Assembly: GCA_015698045.1 (NCBI GenBank)
Contig: BLAL01000191.1
Location: 1,169,559-1,233,558 of the forward strand
From: Rhizophagus clarus
Lineage: Eukaryota; Glomeromycota; Glomeromycetes; Glomerales; Glomeraceae
Reading direction: 5' to 3'
Length of the DNA: 64,000 bases
This document shows positions 13,381 through 25,008 of this stretch, piece by piece (within the stretch, counting starts at the first letter, position 1; each line of letters opens with the position of its first letter). Position numbers and translations under genes: made by a program. A model generated the notes under the pieces. The model was not told where the DNA came from and did not search any database. It saw nothing but the letters and a program-made list of their open reading frames with translations.

Positions 13381-13698
13381 GACATCAATCTGATATCATT
13401 ACTTCATTGCCATAATTTTTTACAAAGGTACTGTAACAATATCTATTCAAAGAAATGTCTAACTAACAAAGTTTTAATATCATTATGATATCAGTAAGTA
13501 TTATTAAAAAAAAAGATGTATTTAAGATATTGAGTTGATATCGTCACTGCATTTCCACAATTATCGTTAATATATCGTGACAATATTAATTGAAAGGAAT
13601 ATCTAGTCAATAACATTTCAGTATCATTACGATATCAGTAAGTTTATTAAAAAAATAATATTGAGGTGATATTGTCACTACATCCTTACAATTATCAT

Positions 13699-15944
13699 TA
13701 GGGTTCCGCAAAAAATCTGATCAGATTATAGTATTATAATTCGCAGATCAGATTCAGATTCCAAATTTGAATCTGAAGTTCAGATTCAGATTTGAAATTA
13801 TATAATCTGAATTCGTCGAATTGAATCCAAATCAGATCTGCCAGATCTGGATCAGATCATAAGATCCATTAATCCAGACGTTTTTGTTTATAAAATTGCA
13901 AAAGAAAACGCTGGAACAGATGGTTCCAGCATTTTTTACATACCAAGTTGCAAAAAATAAACATCAGAACAGGTGATTCTGTGTTTTTATTTATAAAATT
14001 TTAAAAAAAATGCTGAAATAAAACCGCGACCTATTAAATACGCCAAAATGGCAGTCTTTCACATTGCTTTATGAAAAAAAATGCTGAAATCGGCATTTTT
14101 TTTGAATAACACTGTTTATTAATGGAAAAAACGTTAAATTGTTTTTTAAATAAACGATTTAGAAAAAATGTTAAATTATTTTATTTTATTAAACAATTTA
14201 GAAAAAACCCATTAAAATCATTTTTTATTTATTAAAACGATTTTTAAAAGAAACGTTAAAATCATTTTTTTTATTAAAACGATTTTAAAAAAAAGTAAAA
14301 TCGTTTTTTTTTGTTAAACGATTTTAAAAAGCGTAAAATCATTTTTTTTTATTAAAATGATTTTAAAAAAACAGTTAAAAATCGTTTTTTATTAAACAAT
14401 TTTTTTAAAAAAAAGTTAAAATTGTTTTTTATTAAACAATTTTTAAAAAACTGTTAAAATCGTTCATTCATTAAAACGTTTTAAATAAAAATGTAAATCA
14501 TTTTTTTTTTATTAAACGATTTTAAAAAAACGTAAAATCATTTTTTATTAAAACGATTTTTTTAAAAAATACATACTTTCATTGAAACGATTTTGAAAAA
14601 AAAACGTAAAATCATTTTTTTATTAAACGATTCTAAAAAAACTGTTAAAATCGTTTTTTATTAAAATGATTTTAAAAAGAACCGTTAAAGTCGTTCTTTC
14701 ATTAAAACGATTTTAAAAAAAAAGGTAAACTTGTTTTTTTTATTAAACGATTTTAAAAGAGCATAAAATCGTTTTTTTATTAAACCGATTTTAAAAAAAA
14801 CTGATAAAAATCATTTTTTTTGGTAAACGATTTTAAAAAACGTAAAATCATTTTTTTTTATTAAACGATTTTAAATGATTTAAATAAAAATGTAAATCAT
14901 TTTTTTTTTATTAAACGATTTTAAAAAAGTGTAAAATCGTTTTTTATTAAAATGATTTTGAAAAAAAATGTAAAATTGTTTTTTTTATTAAACGATTCTA
15001 AAAAAACTGTTAAAATCGTTTTTTTATTAAAACGATTTTAAAAAGAACTGTTAAAGTCATTCTTTCATTGAAACAATTTTGAAAAAAAATGTAAAATTGT
15101 TTTTTTATTAAACGATTCTAAAAAAACTGTTAAAATCATTTTTTTATTAAAACGATTTTAAAAAGAACTGTTAAAGTCGTTTTTTCATTAAAACGATTTT
15201 TAAAAAAAACGTAAAATCATTTTTTTTATTAAATGATTTTAAAAAAGCGTAAAATTGTTTTTTTATTAAAACGATTTTAAAAAACCCGTTAAAAATCATT
15301 TTTTTATTAAAACGATTTTTTAAAAAAACCGTTAAAATTGTTTTTTTATTAAAACGATTTTAAAAAAACCGTTAAAATCATTTTTTTATTAAAATGATTT
15401 TAAAAATACCGTTAAAATCATTTTTTTATTAAAACGATTTTAAAAATACCGTTAAAAATCATTTTTTTATTAAAACGATTTTAAAAATACCGTTAAAAAT
15501 CATTTTTTTATTAAAATGATTTTTAAAAAATACGTTAAAAATCATTTTTTTATTAAAACAATTTTTAAAAATACGTTAAAAATCATTTTTTTATTAAAAC
15601 GATTTTTAAAAAATACGTTAAAAATTGTTCTTTCATTAAAATGATTTTTAAAAAAAAAACGTAGAATCGTTTTTTATTAACTGTTAACAATTTTAAAAAA
15701 GCGTAAAATCATTTTTTTTATTATTATCTAAATCCGAATTTGGTCAGATTTGGATTGGATTCAGGTCAGATTTGGATCAAACTCAAATTGGATCTGAATT
15801 TTAAATTTAGGTCTGCGGATCAGATTCAGATTTCAAATATATATCTGAATTATGGATCCAGATTTAAAATTGATAGATCTGGATCTGTCAGATCAGATTT
15901 AAATCTGGTAAAATCTGATCTGATTTGATCCGTGTGGAACCCTA
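13699..15944. mobile_element. Non-autonomous hAT-type transposon (2,246 bp)
   Basis: Starts TAGGGTTCC and ends GGAACCCTA (perfect 9-bp terminal repeats), and is flanked by an exact 8-bp direct duplication ATTATCAT at 13,691-13,698 and 15,945-15,952. An 8-bp duplication with CA/TAGGG-type termini is characteristic of the hAT superfamily. Subterminal regions (~13,710-13,865 and ~15,725-15,935) are packed with CAGATC/AGATCTG-type motifs in both orientations, as expected for transposase binding sites. There is no transposase ORF. The middle is a satellite. The insertion split a repeat unit whose uninterrupted neighbours show the empty-site sequence. Confidence 0.85.
14090..15720. repeat. Palindromic satellite inside the hAT element
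   Basis: More than 35 degenerate units of ~40-48 bp. Each contains AAAATCGTTTTTTATTAAA followed by ACGATTTTAAAAA, so every unit is itself an inverted repeat (AAAATCGTTT/AAACGATTTT). Higher-order similarity is visible, e.g. 14,990-15,110 resembles 15,110-15,190. Non-coding. Confidence 0.8.
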
Positions 15945-16369
15945 ATTATCATCAACATATCGTGTCAATATCTATTTAAAGGAATATCTAAATAACAAAG
16001 TCCAATATCATTACGATAGCAATAAAAAAAGATGTACATTACGATATTGATTTGATATCGTCACTGCTATGATATTATTAGATGAGACACATATTGAACA
16101 TCGTTTATTTTATTTTATCTAAAAGCTTTATGCAGGTATATTACAAAATTTCCTGATATTATATATAATATTAATATTGAAAGTTAGTAATGAACTTATG
16201 TACATCAGCAAATTTAATAAGGCGTAATATTACGAAACTTTACACCTGCGAAATACTCCGTAAGTTTACAGGACCTTTGGAATATTACATAGCGTAATAT
16301 TCTGTAGTTTTACACGTAATAATACCGTAAGTTTACGCATACTAAATTTCCGACTGTATAATACTCCGT

Positions 16370-16600
16370 AATATTACGTCGTTAAATTTAGCATGTTTAC
16401 GATGTAATATTTCGAAACTTTTCCGAACATGTAATACTTCGTAATATTACGTCGTTAAAATTCGCATGTTTATGATGTAATATTTCGAAACTTTTCCGAA
16501 TGTATAATACTCCGTAATATTACGTCGTTAAATTTTGTATGTTTACGATGTAGTATTTCGAAACATTTCCGAATGTAATATTACGCCGTAGAATTTCATT
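16370..16600. repeat. ~75-bp tandem repeat, TTACGTCGTTAAA family
   Basis: Three units of about 75 bp carrying CGTAATATTACGTCGTTAAA, TGTTTACGATGTAATATTTC and GAAACTTTTCCGAA. Looser relatives extend left to ~16,190. Vocabulary (CGTAAT, TTTCG, TTACG) overlaps the satellite at 63,340-63,840. Confidence 0.7.
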
Positions 16601-19213
16601 TATTAGTGAAATATATACACACAACTGAACATGTACAGAACAATATTTATTCATTAGATATTTTATAAATTTATGTAAATGTAATATATGTAATTTTATT
16701 TTAATAAGTTTAAATCTAAAATTATAATAAAATTTCAATTTTCCAATCTTCCACCATTTTTCACTATACTTATTGTAAAGCTTTAGATTTTTCATGAATT
16801 CTGGACGTTAAGTTGTAAGTTGTTGTCTTTTCATCTTTTTATCCTCTCTGGCTTCTTTTGCCCTCCCTATATATTATAAGAAAATATTTAAAATGAAAAA
16901 TTAGTTAACACGCGCATTTAAATAACATTTGTTAGTATACATAGAATAAATAATGAATGTGAGAAGGGAAGTAAGAGCAACATAGTTGATGTTAAGATAT
17001 AAATAAAAAAGAGGTAAAATAAACAATAGTTAGTATTCACTCATCTTTAAAGAAGTTCGTCAAAATCGATATGGTACACAATTCGTTTCTGATCGCAGGA
17101 AATTAAAATATGGCTGTGTTCGTTGAGAAGTCTTATTTATCACGTTGCGAATTAGCTAATTCTACAAAATATGTACGTTGATCAATCGATCAATCAATCA
17201 ATGCAACCATAAGATGGCATGACCACTACATTTCACTGCTAACAATGGCGGTAATTAGTTCTCACTTCTTTTGTCTTTGAAGTATCCGTTACTAGATAGT
17301 ATATAATTTGACGTATGGTTTAACAAAAAAAAGTCCGCCCTTGATGTGAAAGGTACTTAGAAACCACCTTTTCTCCTGATTAATGAGACCCTAAGTCAGA
17401 GGAGGCTGGCCTATCGGATACAAGTACCCTACAACTTCATTCCTAGGTATTCAAAAATCTCGGGCGGTTCCAGACCACAGCGTACTACATGAAAAAAATA
17501 AAAAAACTATATGCATGATTATGATATTTCACCCTTCAGTTCAACTCTCATCAGAAAAATACATACCTACTATTACTTGCCATACATAATACCATTAGCC
17601 CCACTATAAAAATACTGATATCACTTTGATTAACTTTCGTCAGAAATCGAGTTTTCCGATTACTGAAAGTGGGAGTAATTTAAAGATACCATCATGTTAA
17701 TTTTTCTTAGACGAATTTTGCTAGGAATGAAGATCGGGCTGAAATTTTACTTTCCTCTAATGAAGTTCATCAAAATCGGTATATAAATATAAATATTCGT
17801 TTCTAATTGCTAAAAACGAAATAGTGTTATGTTGTTAGAAGTGACATGTAATTAGTGACAAATAGTATTTTACCGGAAAATGGGGACAGCAGTTTTGGCC
17901 AGTATTATGACATAAAGAAACTATATATGTGACAAGTTTTCACTACTTGGAAAAGTGGACGAGTGTGACACCGGAGACAAATATTTCTCCGCTAAATGGG
18001 AAAACAAAGAACCAGAAAAGCGTGAAAGATCAGTACAAATTACAAATATTTGCTTATCATTTTGATGAAATTTACCTTTTCTTGTATCCAATAGCTAGCA
18101 AACGCAAATGTAATTTTTAAAGTCACACAATAAAATGAAAAAATCGTTACAAATATTCGAATGCCACTTGAAAGAAAATATAAATATAAAAATACCACCT
18201 CGATCAAATGTAAGGAGCAAAAGAAGCATTAAAATCATCAAAATAACATACGTTCTAAACGTAGAGAACGTCCCTTCGATAGTCCAGAAGATATGAAGGG
18301 AAGGCTTAGCATTAATGATGAGATAGGAGGATATTTGAAATATACATATACACATATATATATATGTAACATAAGGTAGCGTAATGTAACGTAGCATAGC
18401 GTAAGCATAAGCTATACTTTAAAGCCGTGTGAATTTTTCGCGTCAAAGTACTAAAGTATCATAACGTAACGTAGCGATAGAGATAGTAGTAGAGGTTTTA
18501 CGAAAAGAAATAGTGAAAGGTTAGTAGTAAATAACGGATTCTGTAACTGTCTCCAGAACAAAATCAGAATATTCTCGTTTCCGATTGTTGAATGTGAGAG
18601 TAAAAGTTAGAAGAAGTTTGCTACGAAAATAATTAAAATAATTAAAGTCATAACTCGTACAAGTAACTTACATATCGGTATGTTAACTATTGAAGGAATT
18701 ATATCACACTAACCACTAGTTCCAGACACCATACGGGCGCAAGGCATTAGCAGTTTTGTTATGGGTGGTTCTATCCAACAGTAAACGGTGATATAATAAG
18801 TAAAAATAGACAAAAAATAGGTAACGCAATCGTAAAATGGCAAAAAAAAAATTTGCGAGTAGGGCAAAACGGAAAAAAAGTAATATTGTTATAAGCAGAG
18901 ATCTGACCAATCAGACTAAAATTGATGATCAAATCGTGACCATTTTTGCACTATGACATAAATTTACGAGATATTTGTATGACGTAAACTTGCCGTAATA
19001 TACCAAATTTTTCCATGTTATACCAATTTTTTATATCATGTTAGCGAATTTTCTTATAACGATGCCAAACCCTACAAAAGCGAGTGGACTGTATTTATCA
19101 CTATATTTATCAATAGCAGACATTATTTTGGAGAGAAGATGGACCATATTTGTTTGGAATTGACATTAATTGATATCGGTTTAATAATACTGTAAAAAAG
19201 TTTTATTTATATT
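16601..19213. other. Intergenic
   Basis: No gene supported. Short frames here (16,520-16,795; 17,929-18,120; 18,095-18,397; 18,716-18,910) have no family signature or splice context. Degenerate GTAACGTAGCGTA motifs occur near 18,369-18,480. Confidence 0.45.
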
Positions 19214-19882
19214 TTATTTTTTTTTGCCGTATACTTTTCTTAATTTTCTCATACTTTCCTTCGATTGTTCATCCGAGCTACTTTGATAGCTAAATGTCCC
19301 TTCATAATCCTCCTCTTCTTCTCCTACATTTCCCTCTTCTTTCTCTTCCTCTCTCTCGTCTCTTTCTTTTTCTTCTTCTTCCTCTCTCTCGTCTCTTTCT
19401 TTTTCTTCTTCATCTCTCTCATCTCTTTCTTTTTCATTCTCTTCATCTCTCTCGTCACTTTCTTCATAAAGATAAAAATCTTCATTTTCTCTAATTTTTT
19501 TCTATTAAAAAAAAAAAAATTTTAATATTATATACTATTTATACTATTTATGCAGATTTCAAATACTTACCAAATTTTTTATAAGAAACGGCTTGATTAC
19601 TGTTTCATTAACGTGAATATCTGAATTTTCTGGGTTTAAAATTAGTTTACATGTACTAATTGCGAAAGCAATTTGCGTCTGTGATACTGATTTTTTTCCT
19701 TTACCCAACTTTCTTATTATTGTTGATATATATGTCTCGCCCGAACTATTTATTTTTTTAAATAATTTATCGTAACATAATTTAACGGCCGGTTCATTCT
19801 TTCATTCTTTGATGATGGTTTCTCTGCTAGTTGTAGGAATGGGAGGGAGTTGGAGTTCTCGAAAAGTGACAGACATCGCGTT
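19214..19882 (-). pseudogene. 3' part of host gene interrupted by the giant transposon
   Basis: Minus strand. The exon from the insertion site (19,882) to 19,571 is open except for one in-frame TGA at 19,802-19,804, ends at a GTAAGT donor, and joins in phase to a last exon 19,501-19,214 encoding a Glu/Lys/Arg-rich repeat (ERDEREEEEK-type, ~33-bp units) and stopping at TAA. The upstream half lies at 49,700-50,557, beyond the transposon; both sides carry the duplicated AACGC (minus-strand sense) and the frame continues across it. No protein family is recognised. The highly charged tail and coiled-coil central part suggest a scaffold or nuclear protein. The gene is inactive here. Confidence 0.65.
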
Positions 19883-19883
19883 A

Positions 19884-19931
19884 GCCGTTTATGACTAAAT
19901 AATATAATTATATTATTTAGTCATAAACGGC
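19884..19931. repeat. 48-bp perfect terminal palindrome, left
   Basis: Two 24-bp arms (GCCGTTTATGACTAAATAAT.. and its complement) with no loop, one base inside the transposon end. It could extrude as a cruciform or mark the recognition site of integrase or resolvase. Confidence 0.95.
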
Positions 19932-19959
19932 TTAGACTAGGTTATTTAGTAATAAAATA

Positions 19960-20160
19960 ATCTAAATATAACTAAATAATCTAAGTATGACTATAAATAA
20001 TCTAAATATAACTAAATGGTCTAAATGTAACTAAATAATCTAAATATAACTAAATGGTCTAAATATAACTAAATAATCTAAATATAACTAAATGGTCTAA
20101 ATATATCTAAATGATCTAAAGTTAATAACCTAAATATGATTAAATAATCTATCTAAATAA
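19960..20160. repeat. Subterminal tandem repeats, left
   Basis: Alternating AACTAAATAATCTAAATAT and AACTAAATGGTCTAAATAT units (~19 bp each), continuing to ~20,160; probable binding sites for an element-encoded protein. Repeated exactly in the right TIR. Confidence 0.8.
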
Positions 20161-20339
20161 CTTGTCTATGATGATTTCGTATACCTAGTTATTTTTCTTA
20201 CTATATTCCTTCCTTTGGATTCGCTTTTCTTTAGCTTTTTCCTATTTTTTATTTGTGATCATGTTCTTAAATAACCTAAATATTTCCAATACTAAATAAT
20301 TGGAATATGCCTATTTTTATTTAGTCCTGTTGGCCAATA

Positions 20340-20960
20340 ATTGTTTTCTAATATAATTTATGATATTGGGGTTCTACGCCTGTTTGGTGGCCGGCAGGCG
20401 AGGTACGCAGTGCCTTGTTTGTGGGCCTGTTTGCTGGCAGGTAGTGAGGCGTGTGGTGCGGAGTTTGTGCGCCTGTCTGGTGGCCTATTTACTATCTCCT
20501 TTTTTTCGTATGGATATGAGAAAAAAATATAGAGCGAATTTTGACTGCGCCTTACTGCGCCAGTCACGTGATCCTGTTACGGCAACGACCCCACATGGTG
20601 ACGAGCTAGTGACGGATAGTGGTAGAATAGTGGCGGGATAGTGGCGGGGTAGTGACGGGAATGTTTTTGTCACCCAATATATATGCATTTGTGCCACATA
20701 TTTTTGTATCTAGAATTGGAAGTGCATTATGTATTATTTTGGCCGGCCCTTTTGATTGCTGGTTGAGACACTACTTCGCAACTCAATTATTGCCTATTTT
20801 TGCGACATATTGGTGGGCACTTTTGAGGTCCGATCATGGTTTAAATTGAATCGAGGCAGTGTGTATGCTATTTTTGAGCGTCCCCATGAGCGTCCCATAA
20901 GAAAAATTCATAGGGACACTCATGGGGACAATCTCGATATCATTTTTGAGCTTCTTAGCT
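20340..20960. other. GC-richer non-coding block of left TIR
   Basis: Markedly more GC- and CpG-rich than its surroundings, with short GCCTGTTTG-type and AGTGGCGGGATAGTGGCGGGG-like tandem motifs (20,600-20,660). Overlapping short frames on both strands look like composition artefacts. The mirror block is at 48,622-49,242. Most differences between the two TIRs fall here, all C/T or G/A. Confidence 0.55.
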
Positions 20961-20985
20961 TGATTTATTGAGTTCTTTATTACTT

Positions 20986-21187
20986 GTCCCTATGTCCCTA
21001 TGAGTCCCTATGAAATATAAAAGTTCTAGGAAAAAAATTGACTTTCCTATGGTATTCTTATAGGTAAATATAGTCATGTATATGGTTGATATAATTGATA
21101 TATGATCGATGTATGGTATAAAAAAATAAAAAAAAAAAGAAGGTAAAGAGTTCGAAAATTCATAGGGACTCATAGGGACATAGGGAC
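20986..21187. repeat. 29-bp inverted repeat with 144-bp spacer, left TIR
   Basis: 20,986-21,014 (three tandem GTCCCTAT-type blocks) is the exact reverse complement of 21,159-21,187. Another TCCCTAT/ATAGGGA pairing sits at ~20,880-20,935. Possible transcript hairpin, terminator or protein-binding array. Confidence 0.85.
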
Positions 21188-21305
21188 GGTAGTAAAATTC
21201 CCTTTTCAGAGTTCCAATATCGTCAAAAAAGATACTTCTAGCGTCCTTGTTAAGTTTTTTGCCGTCCCTATAAATTTTTCATGGGGCCAAATTTTTGATA
21301 AGTCA

Positions 21306-21614
21306 TTAGGGCCAACCTATAGCATTAGGCATTTTCATTCTATCGAGAGCCTCTCCTAACGTCTCTAGAGTCTCCCAGTTCTGAGACATCTTATCCAATT
21401 TCTTCCGGTGATATTTTTCTTTCGATTGGCACTTATTTACATGCAAATTACAATATCCATATTTCGATGCTGTCAGTCTTATACACCCGTCTTGTTTGCA
21501 TAGAGCTCGCTGGCGTCTTTTCCAGTGGATGCTACACCCTTCTGGTCTCGTACTTCCACCTCCACATTCAATCCCTTCATCGGAAAGATAATGGCAAATG
21601 TATTTACCACCCAT
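21306..21614 (-). CDS. Small zinc-finger protein encoded in left TIR
   Basis: 102 residues with two CCCH-type modules: C-x8-C-x9-C-x2-H (CHYLSDEGIEC...CSIH) and C-x4-C-x9-C-x2-H (CKQDGCIRL...CNLH), followed by a basic stretch (KEKYHRKK) and a short amphipathic tail. The second module resembles WRKY19-like/EsV-1-7-type cysteine motifs found in DNA-binding and viral proteins. It diverges from the polymerase gene across a ~120-bp AT-rich gap that must hold both promoters. The identical copy in the right TIR gives the element two doses. A role in end recognition or regulation is inferred from location only. Confidence 0.75.
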   Translation of the reverse strand: MGGKYICHYLSDEGIECGGGSTRPEGCSIHWKRRQRALCKQDGCIRLTASKYGYCNLHVNKCQSKEKYHRKKLDKMSQNWETLETLGEALDRMKMPNAIGWP

Positions 21615-21735
21615 TGATATTTTTTTCGGATAACACTTTGATATCTATAATAATTATTTATTTTTATTTTAAACTTTTTTGTTGGGGTATTATACTGAAA
21701 CAGTATACTAGATAACATATCCAAAAATTTTTACT

Positions 21736-24700
21736 ATGAGCCAATCCGAATTTTCCGAGCTTTCAGAGTTCTTCTCTGACGCCCTCGCCCTTTTTCACCC
21801 AGAGGCTGAAAAAGATAAAATGAAAGGCCAGGTGATTCGCTATTCTGGTGAAAATTGCTTGCCAGGCATCCCAACTCGAGATGATATAGTTGCGGAAAAT
21901 GATGGGGGATTAACGGCAATTCTTAAAGATGCTCTATCTAGTTGCCAAGAAATTCCGTTTATGGCTGTTGATTTTGGAGGGTCATCAGAAAAAAAAGGTG
22001 AAAAGAACCGTTATGTTTTGCGTCTTTACGGCTCTCTCATCAATGGCCAAAAAGCAGTAGTTACCCTTACAGGAATCCAGGTATTCTTTGATATTCGTGT
22101 ACTTGAGAAGGAATCTGCGGACGACTTTAAGGTAAAAATAGACGAAATTCTATGTAGTACTATAAACGCTTATAAAATAGTGCCTATTAGGGCCTTCCCT
22201 TTCCGCGGTTATCATACAGAAAAAAAGTTATATTTACGAGTTTTTACGCATGGTACTGGAGATAGAAAGAAAGCCCTCCAAGCCATTCAAGATAATAATT
22301 TCGAAACTGCATCAGATGATATATCCTCATTACATCGTAAAATAGCGAGAGAGAATGGAATTGCAATTTCTGGTTGGTCCATGTTGAGCAGGTATTCTTA
22401 TAGAAAACATCCTCAATATACATACGACTTTCACGTTTCCGTAAATCATTTTCGAGCAGTAGAAGACCTAAAATTGATAAATGACCGTTTTCCGCTTCTA
22501 GCACTTGTAAGAGATCGCACGCTTATCCTCACGTGGGATATAGAGACGCAATCACGAGAGCTGGGAGAATTTGCTGAAGTACATAATAAAGAGAATAATG
22601 TATTTATGATTTGCATGACCTTGCATTGGAAAGACGATCCAAAACCGCTAAAACAAATTTGTCTCGTCGATCTTGAAACCGCGCCAGACCCGCGCTGAAT
22701 AACAGTTGTATGCGGAAATCAGCCAAATTTATTAAAGGCATTTGCATTATGCTGGGGAGCCTTTCAACCTGATATCCAGCTTGGTTTCAATGATTCTGAT
22801 TATGATTGGCCATTCATTGTGGAAAGAGCTTCTAGACTTAATCTTCTCGAATGGATGTGGAAGCGGATGACAGGAGACTTTAAATCATCTGAAGAAATTC
22901 AAAAATGGGATTATTATGGAAAGTTAGGGGTAAACTCTAAAAATAATTTTCGGAAGAAAAAAGGTGCTACTGATGGTGAGGAGGAGGAAGAGTTCAGGGT
23001 ACAGCCAGTCAAGGTTAAAATTTGTCCGGAGGAAGATTTCATTTCCACTTTTCTTAAAATACCAGGCTGTGTACCAATTGACGTACGTGTATGTTTTAAG
23101 AAACTCTACCCTCGTGCGGAAGTAGATAGGAAAAGCTCGCTTGCGTTTTACTTAAAAAAATGTGAACTTGACGGTAAGGCGGATATGCCATATAATAAAA
23201 TGTGGAGAATCTACTCAGAAGTGAAAGCTGGTGCCACCCTAAGAGAATCGCATTCTTCTACCATGCATGACATGCATGAAGTAGCATACTATTGTATTAT
23301 AGATGCATTGCGTTGCCAGGAGCTCATGGTTAAGCGAAATGTAATTAATGATTATAGGGAGGTCGCTTCTTTAGCTTACGTTTCTTTCTTCGACTCTCAT
23401 TATCGTGCAAACAGAATGAAGGTGCGAAACCTTGTCAGTGCCTATGCCACCAAACGTGATATACTATTTAGCATGAGACAGAGTAAAAACACAGAAAAGG
23501 GAAAGTATCCTGGCGCATATGTATATCCGCCTAAAAAGGGGATCGAGACTGCAAGACCTGTAACGGGATTGGATTTTGCCTCATTGTATCCCAGCCTAAT
23601 CATGACTTACAACCTTTCTCCAGAAAAAATAATATTAACGCATGGTGAGGCTGTTAATGTGTGAAAAAATGGAAACATCTTACATAAGATTGAATTTCCA
23701 TTCAATGGCCGTACTGTTCAAGCTTGGAGCGTAAGTCATGATAATCAATCTGAGAAGAAGGGTTTATATCCTATCGTATTAGAGGATTTGTACAACAAGA
23801 GAGTAGAGCTTAAAGCACAACTTGCCCAATTAGGAAAGAAAAAGGAGCGCCTTGGAAAAACGATCAGTTCGGCTAAAGAGAGAGGTAAAAAGGTTCTAGA
23901 AGGGTTGAATTTGGAATACTCATCCGTATGTTTCGATTATAACTGTTTGAATTCCAAACAGTCTGCTTTGAAGGTATACATGAATACTTTTTATAGGGAG
24001 GCTGGAAATAGCATATCCCCATTCTTTCTTCTCGAATTAGCCAGAGGAATTACTTCTGCGGGTCAATATAATATTGGTCTTGTCGCTAAATTCGTATCTG
24101 GAAAAGGTTTCGGAATAAAATATGGCGATACTGATTCTTTATATATCACCTGCCCAGATAAGTATTATGAAATATGTGATAGAGCTTTTAATGAAGGAAA
24201 GCTTTCCAAGGAGGAATACTGGACTGAAATGGTTAATATTACTATGGGTGTGATGAAAAAATTGCGCGATCAAGTAAATGCTTATCTTAGGATAAAAAAC
24301 GGCACATCTTATCTTAAGATGGCGTACGAAGAGGTATTATTTCCTGTCTGCTTTACCGGTAAGAAAAAATACTTTGGTGTACCTCATGAAGGGGTTATCA
24401 ATTTCAGGCCCGATGATCTCTTTAAAAAGGGAATTGATACTGTAAAGCAAGGCCAGTCTCAGCTTTTTAAATTCATTGGGGAAAAAATTATGCGGGAAGC
24501 TATGGATATAAATAACACGCGCTCAATTCATAAAATTGTTGAAGATACTCTCAGAGAGGCCAAACATAAGCAATGGGATTTTAACGATTTTATCGTAATG
24601 GCTACATGGAAGCCAAAGAAAAAAAATCTTTGCGTTCATCGCTTTATAGGACGGATGAGAGAAAAAAATGAGATGATTCCTGATCCTGGTGAACGGTTTA

Positions 24701-25008
24701 ATTATGTAGTTGTTAAAGGCCCACCTCTCTATAATGAAGAGGGTCGAAAGGAACAGCATAGAGTTGGAGATTATATGGAGTATGCGGACATCGCAAAAGA
24801 GCTTAATATGGAAATAGACATCAACTACTATTTAGAAAAAACAGTGGGAATGTGCGCACGCTTTATTAACGAGGATGATAGATACCAACCACCACCTTCG
24901 CATAAAATTATGCAACTCAAAGATTCGGATGAGAAAGAAAAGCAGATCGACACTTATTCTCAGGACGAGGCAAAGAAATGGCTTAAAAAATATATAAAAG
25001 GCTTATAA
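21736..25008 (+). pseudogene. polB: Family B DNA polymerase, two in-frame TGA codons
   Basis: One reading frame of 1,090 codons broken only by TGA at 22,696-22,698 and 23,662-23,664. The proofreading exonuclease is visible: Exo I WDIET (~residue 273), Exo II GFNDSDYDW, Exo III YCIIDALRC. Palm motifs: motif A DFASLYPSLIM (~615), motif B KVYMNTFYREAGNS and motif C YGDTDSLY (~797). Motif B normally reads YG; here it is YR, a G-to-A change. The motif set and N-terminal domain look like cellular/NCLDV-type polymerase rather than a protein-primed one, consistent with a primase on the same element; this subtype call is an inference. The start ATG and first ~18 codons lie in the TIR. It would copy the element's DNA. 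Confidence 0.93.

Larger units (their letters stand above)
13381..16080. repeat. ~130-bp GATATC-rich tandem repeat, interrupted
   Basis: Roughly three degenerate units of ~130-145 bp carry recurring motifs: GATATCGTCACTGC, CACAATTATC, ATATCGTGACAATAT, GGAATATCTA and CATTACGATATCAGTAAG. Units lie at about 13,381-13,698 and 15,945-16,080. The third unit is split by the transposon at 13,699-15,944; its two halves match the uninterrupted unit at ~13,536-13,660. Confidence 0.65.
19883..21791 (+). repeat. Left terminal inverted repeat (1,909 bp)
   Basis: Pairs with 47,791-49,699 without a single gap (coordinates always sum to 69,582). About ten substitutions are visible, all transitions. It contains, outside-in: a 48-bp palindrome, a block of ATAACTAAATGGTCTAAAT-type repeats, a GC-richer stretch (20,370-20,660), a 29-bp inverted repeat, a small zinc-finger gene, a promoter-length AT-rich gap and the first ~18 codons of the DNA polymerase. 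Confidence 0.95.

Noticed and set aside
15740-15928. 62-aa ORF in the hAT element
   Set aside because: Made of CAGATC-type subterminal repeats, not a gene.
19265-19525. Plus-strand Phe/Leu/Ser-rich membrane-like ORF
   Set aside because: It is the antisense of the spliced Glu/Lys/Arg repeat exon of the interrupted host gene.
20341-20971. Several overlapping short ORFs on both strands in the TIRs (also mirrored at 48,611-49,241)
   Set aside because: They lie in GC-richer repeat sequence, overlap in many frames, have no family signature, and exist twice only because the TIR is duplicated.
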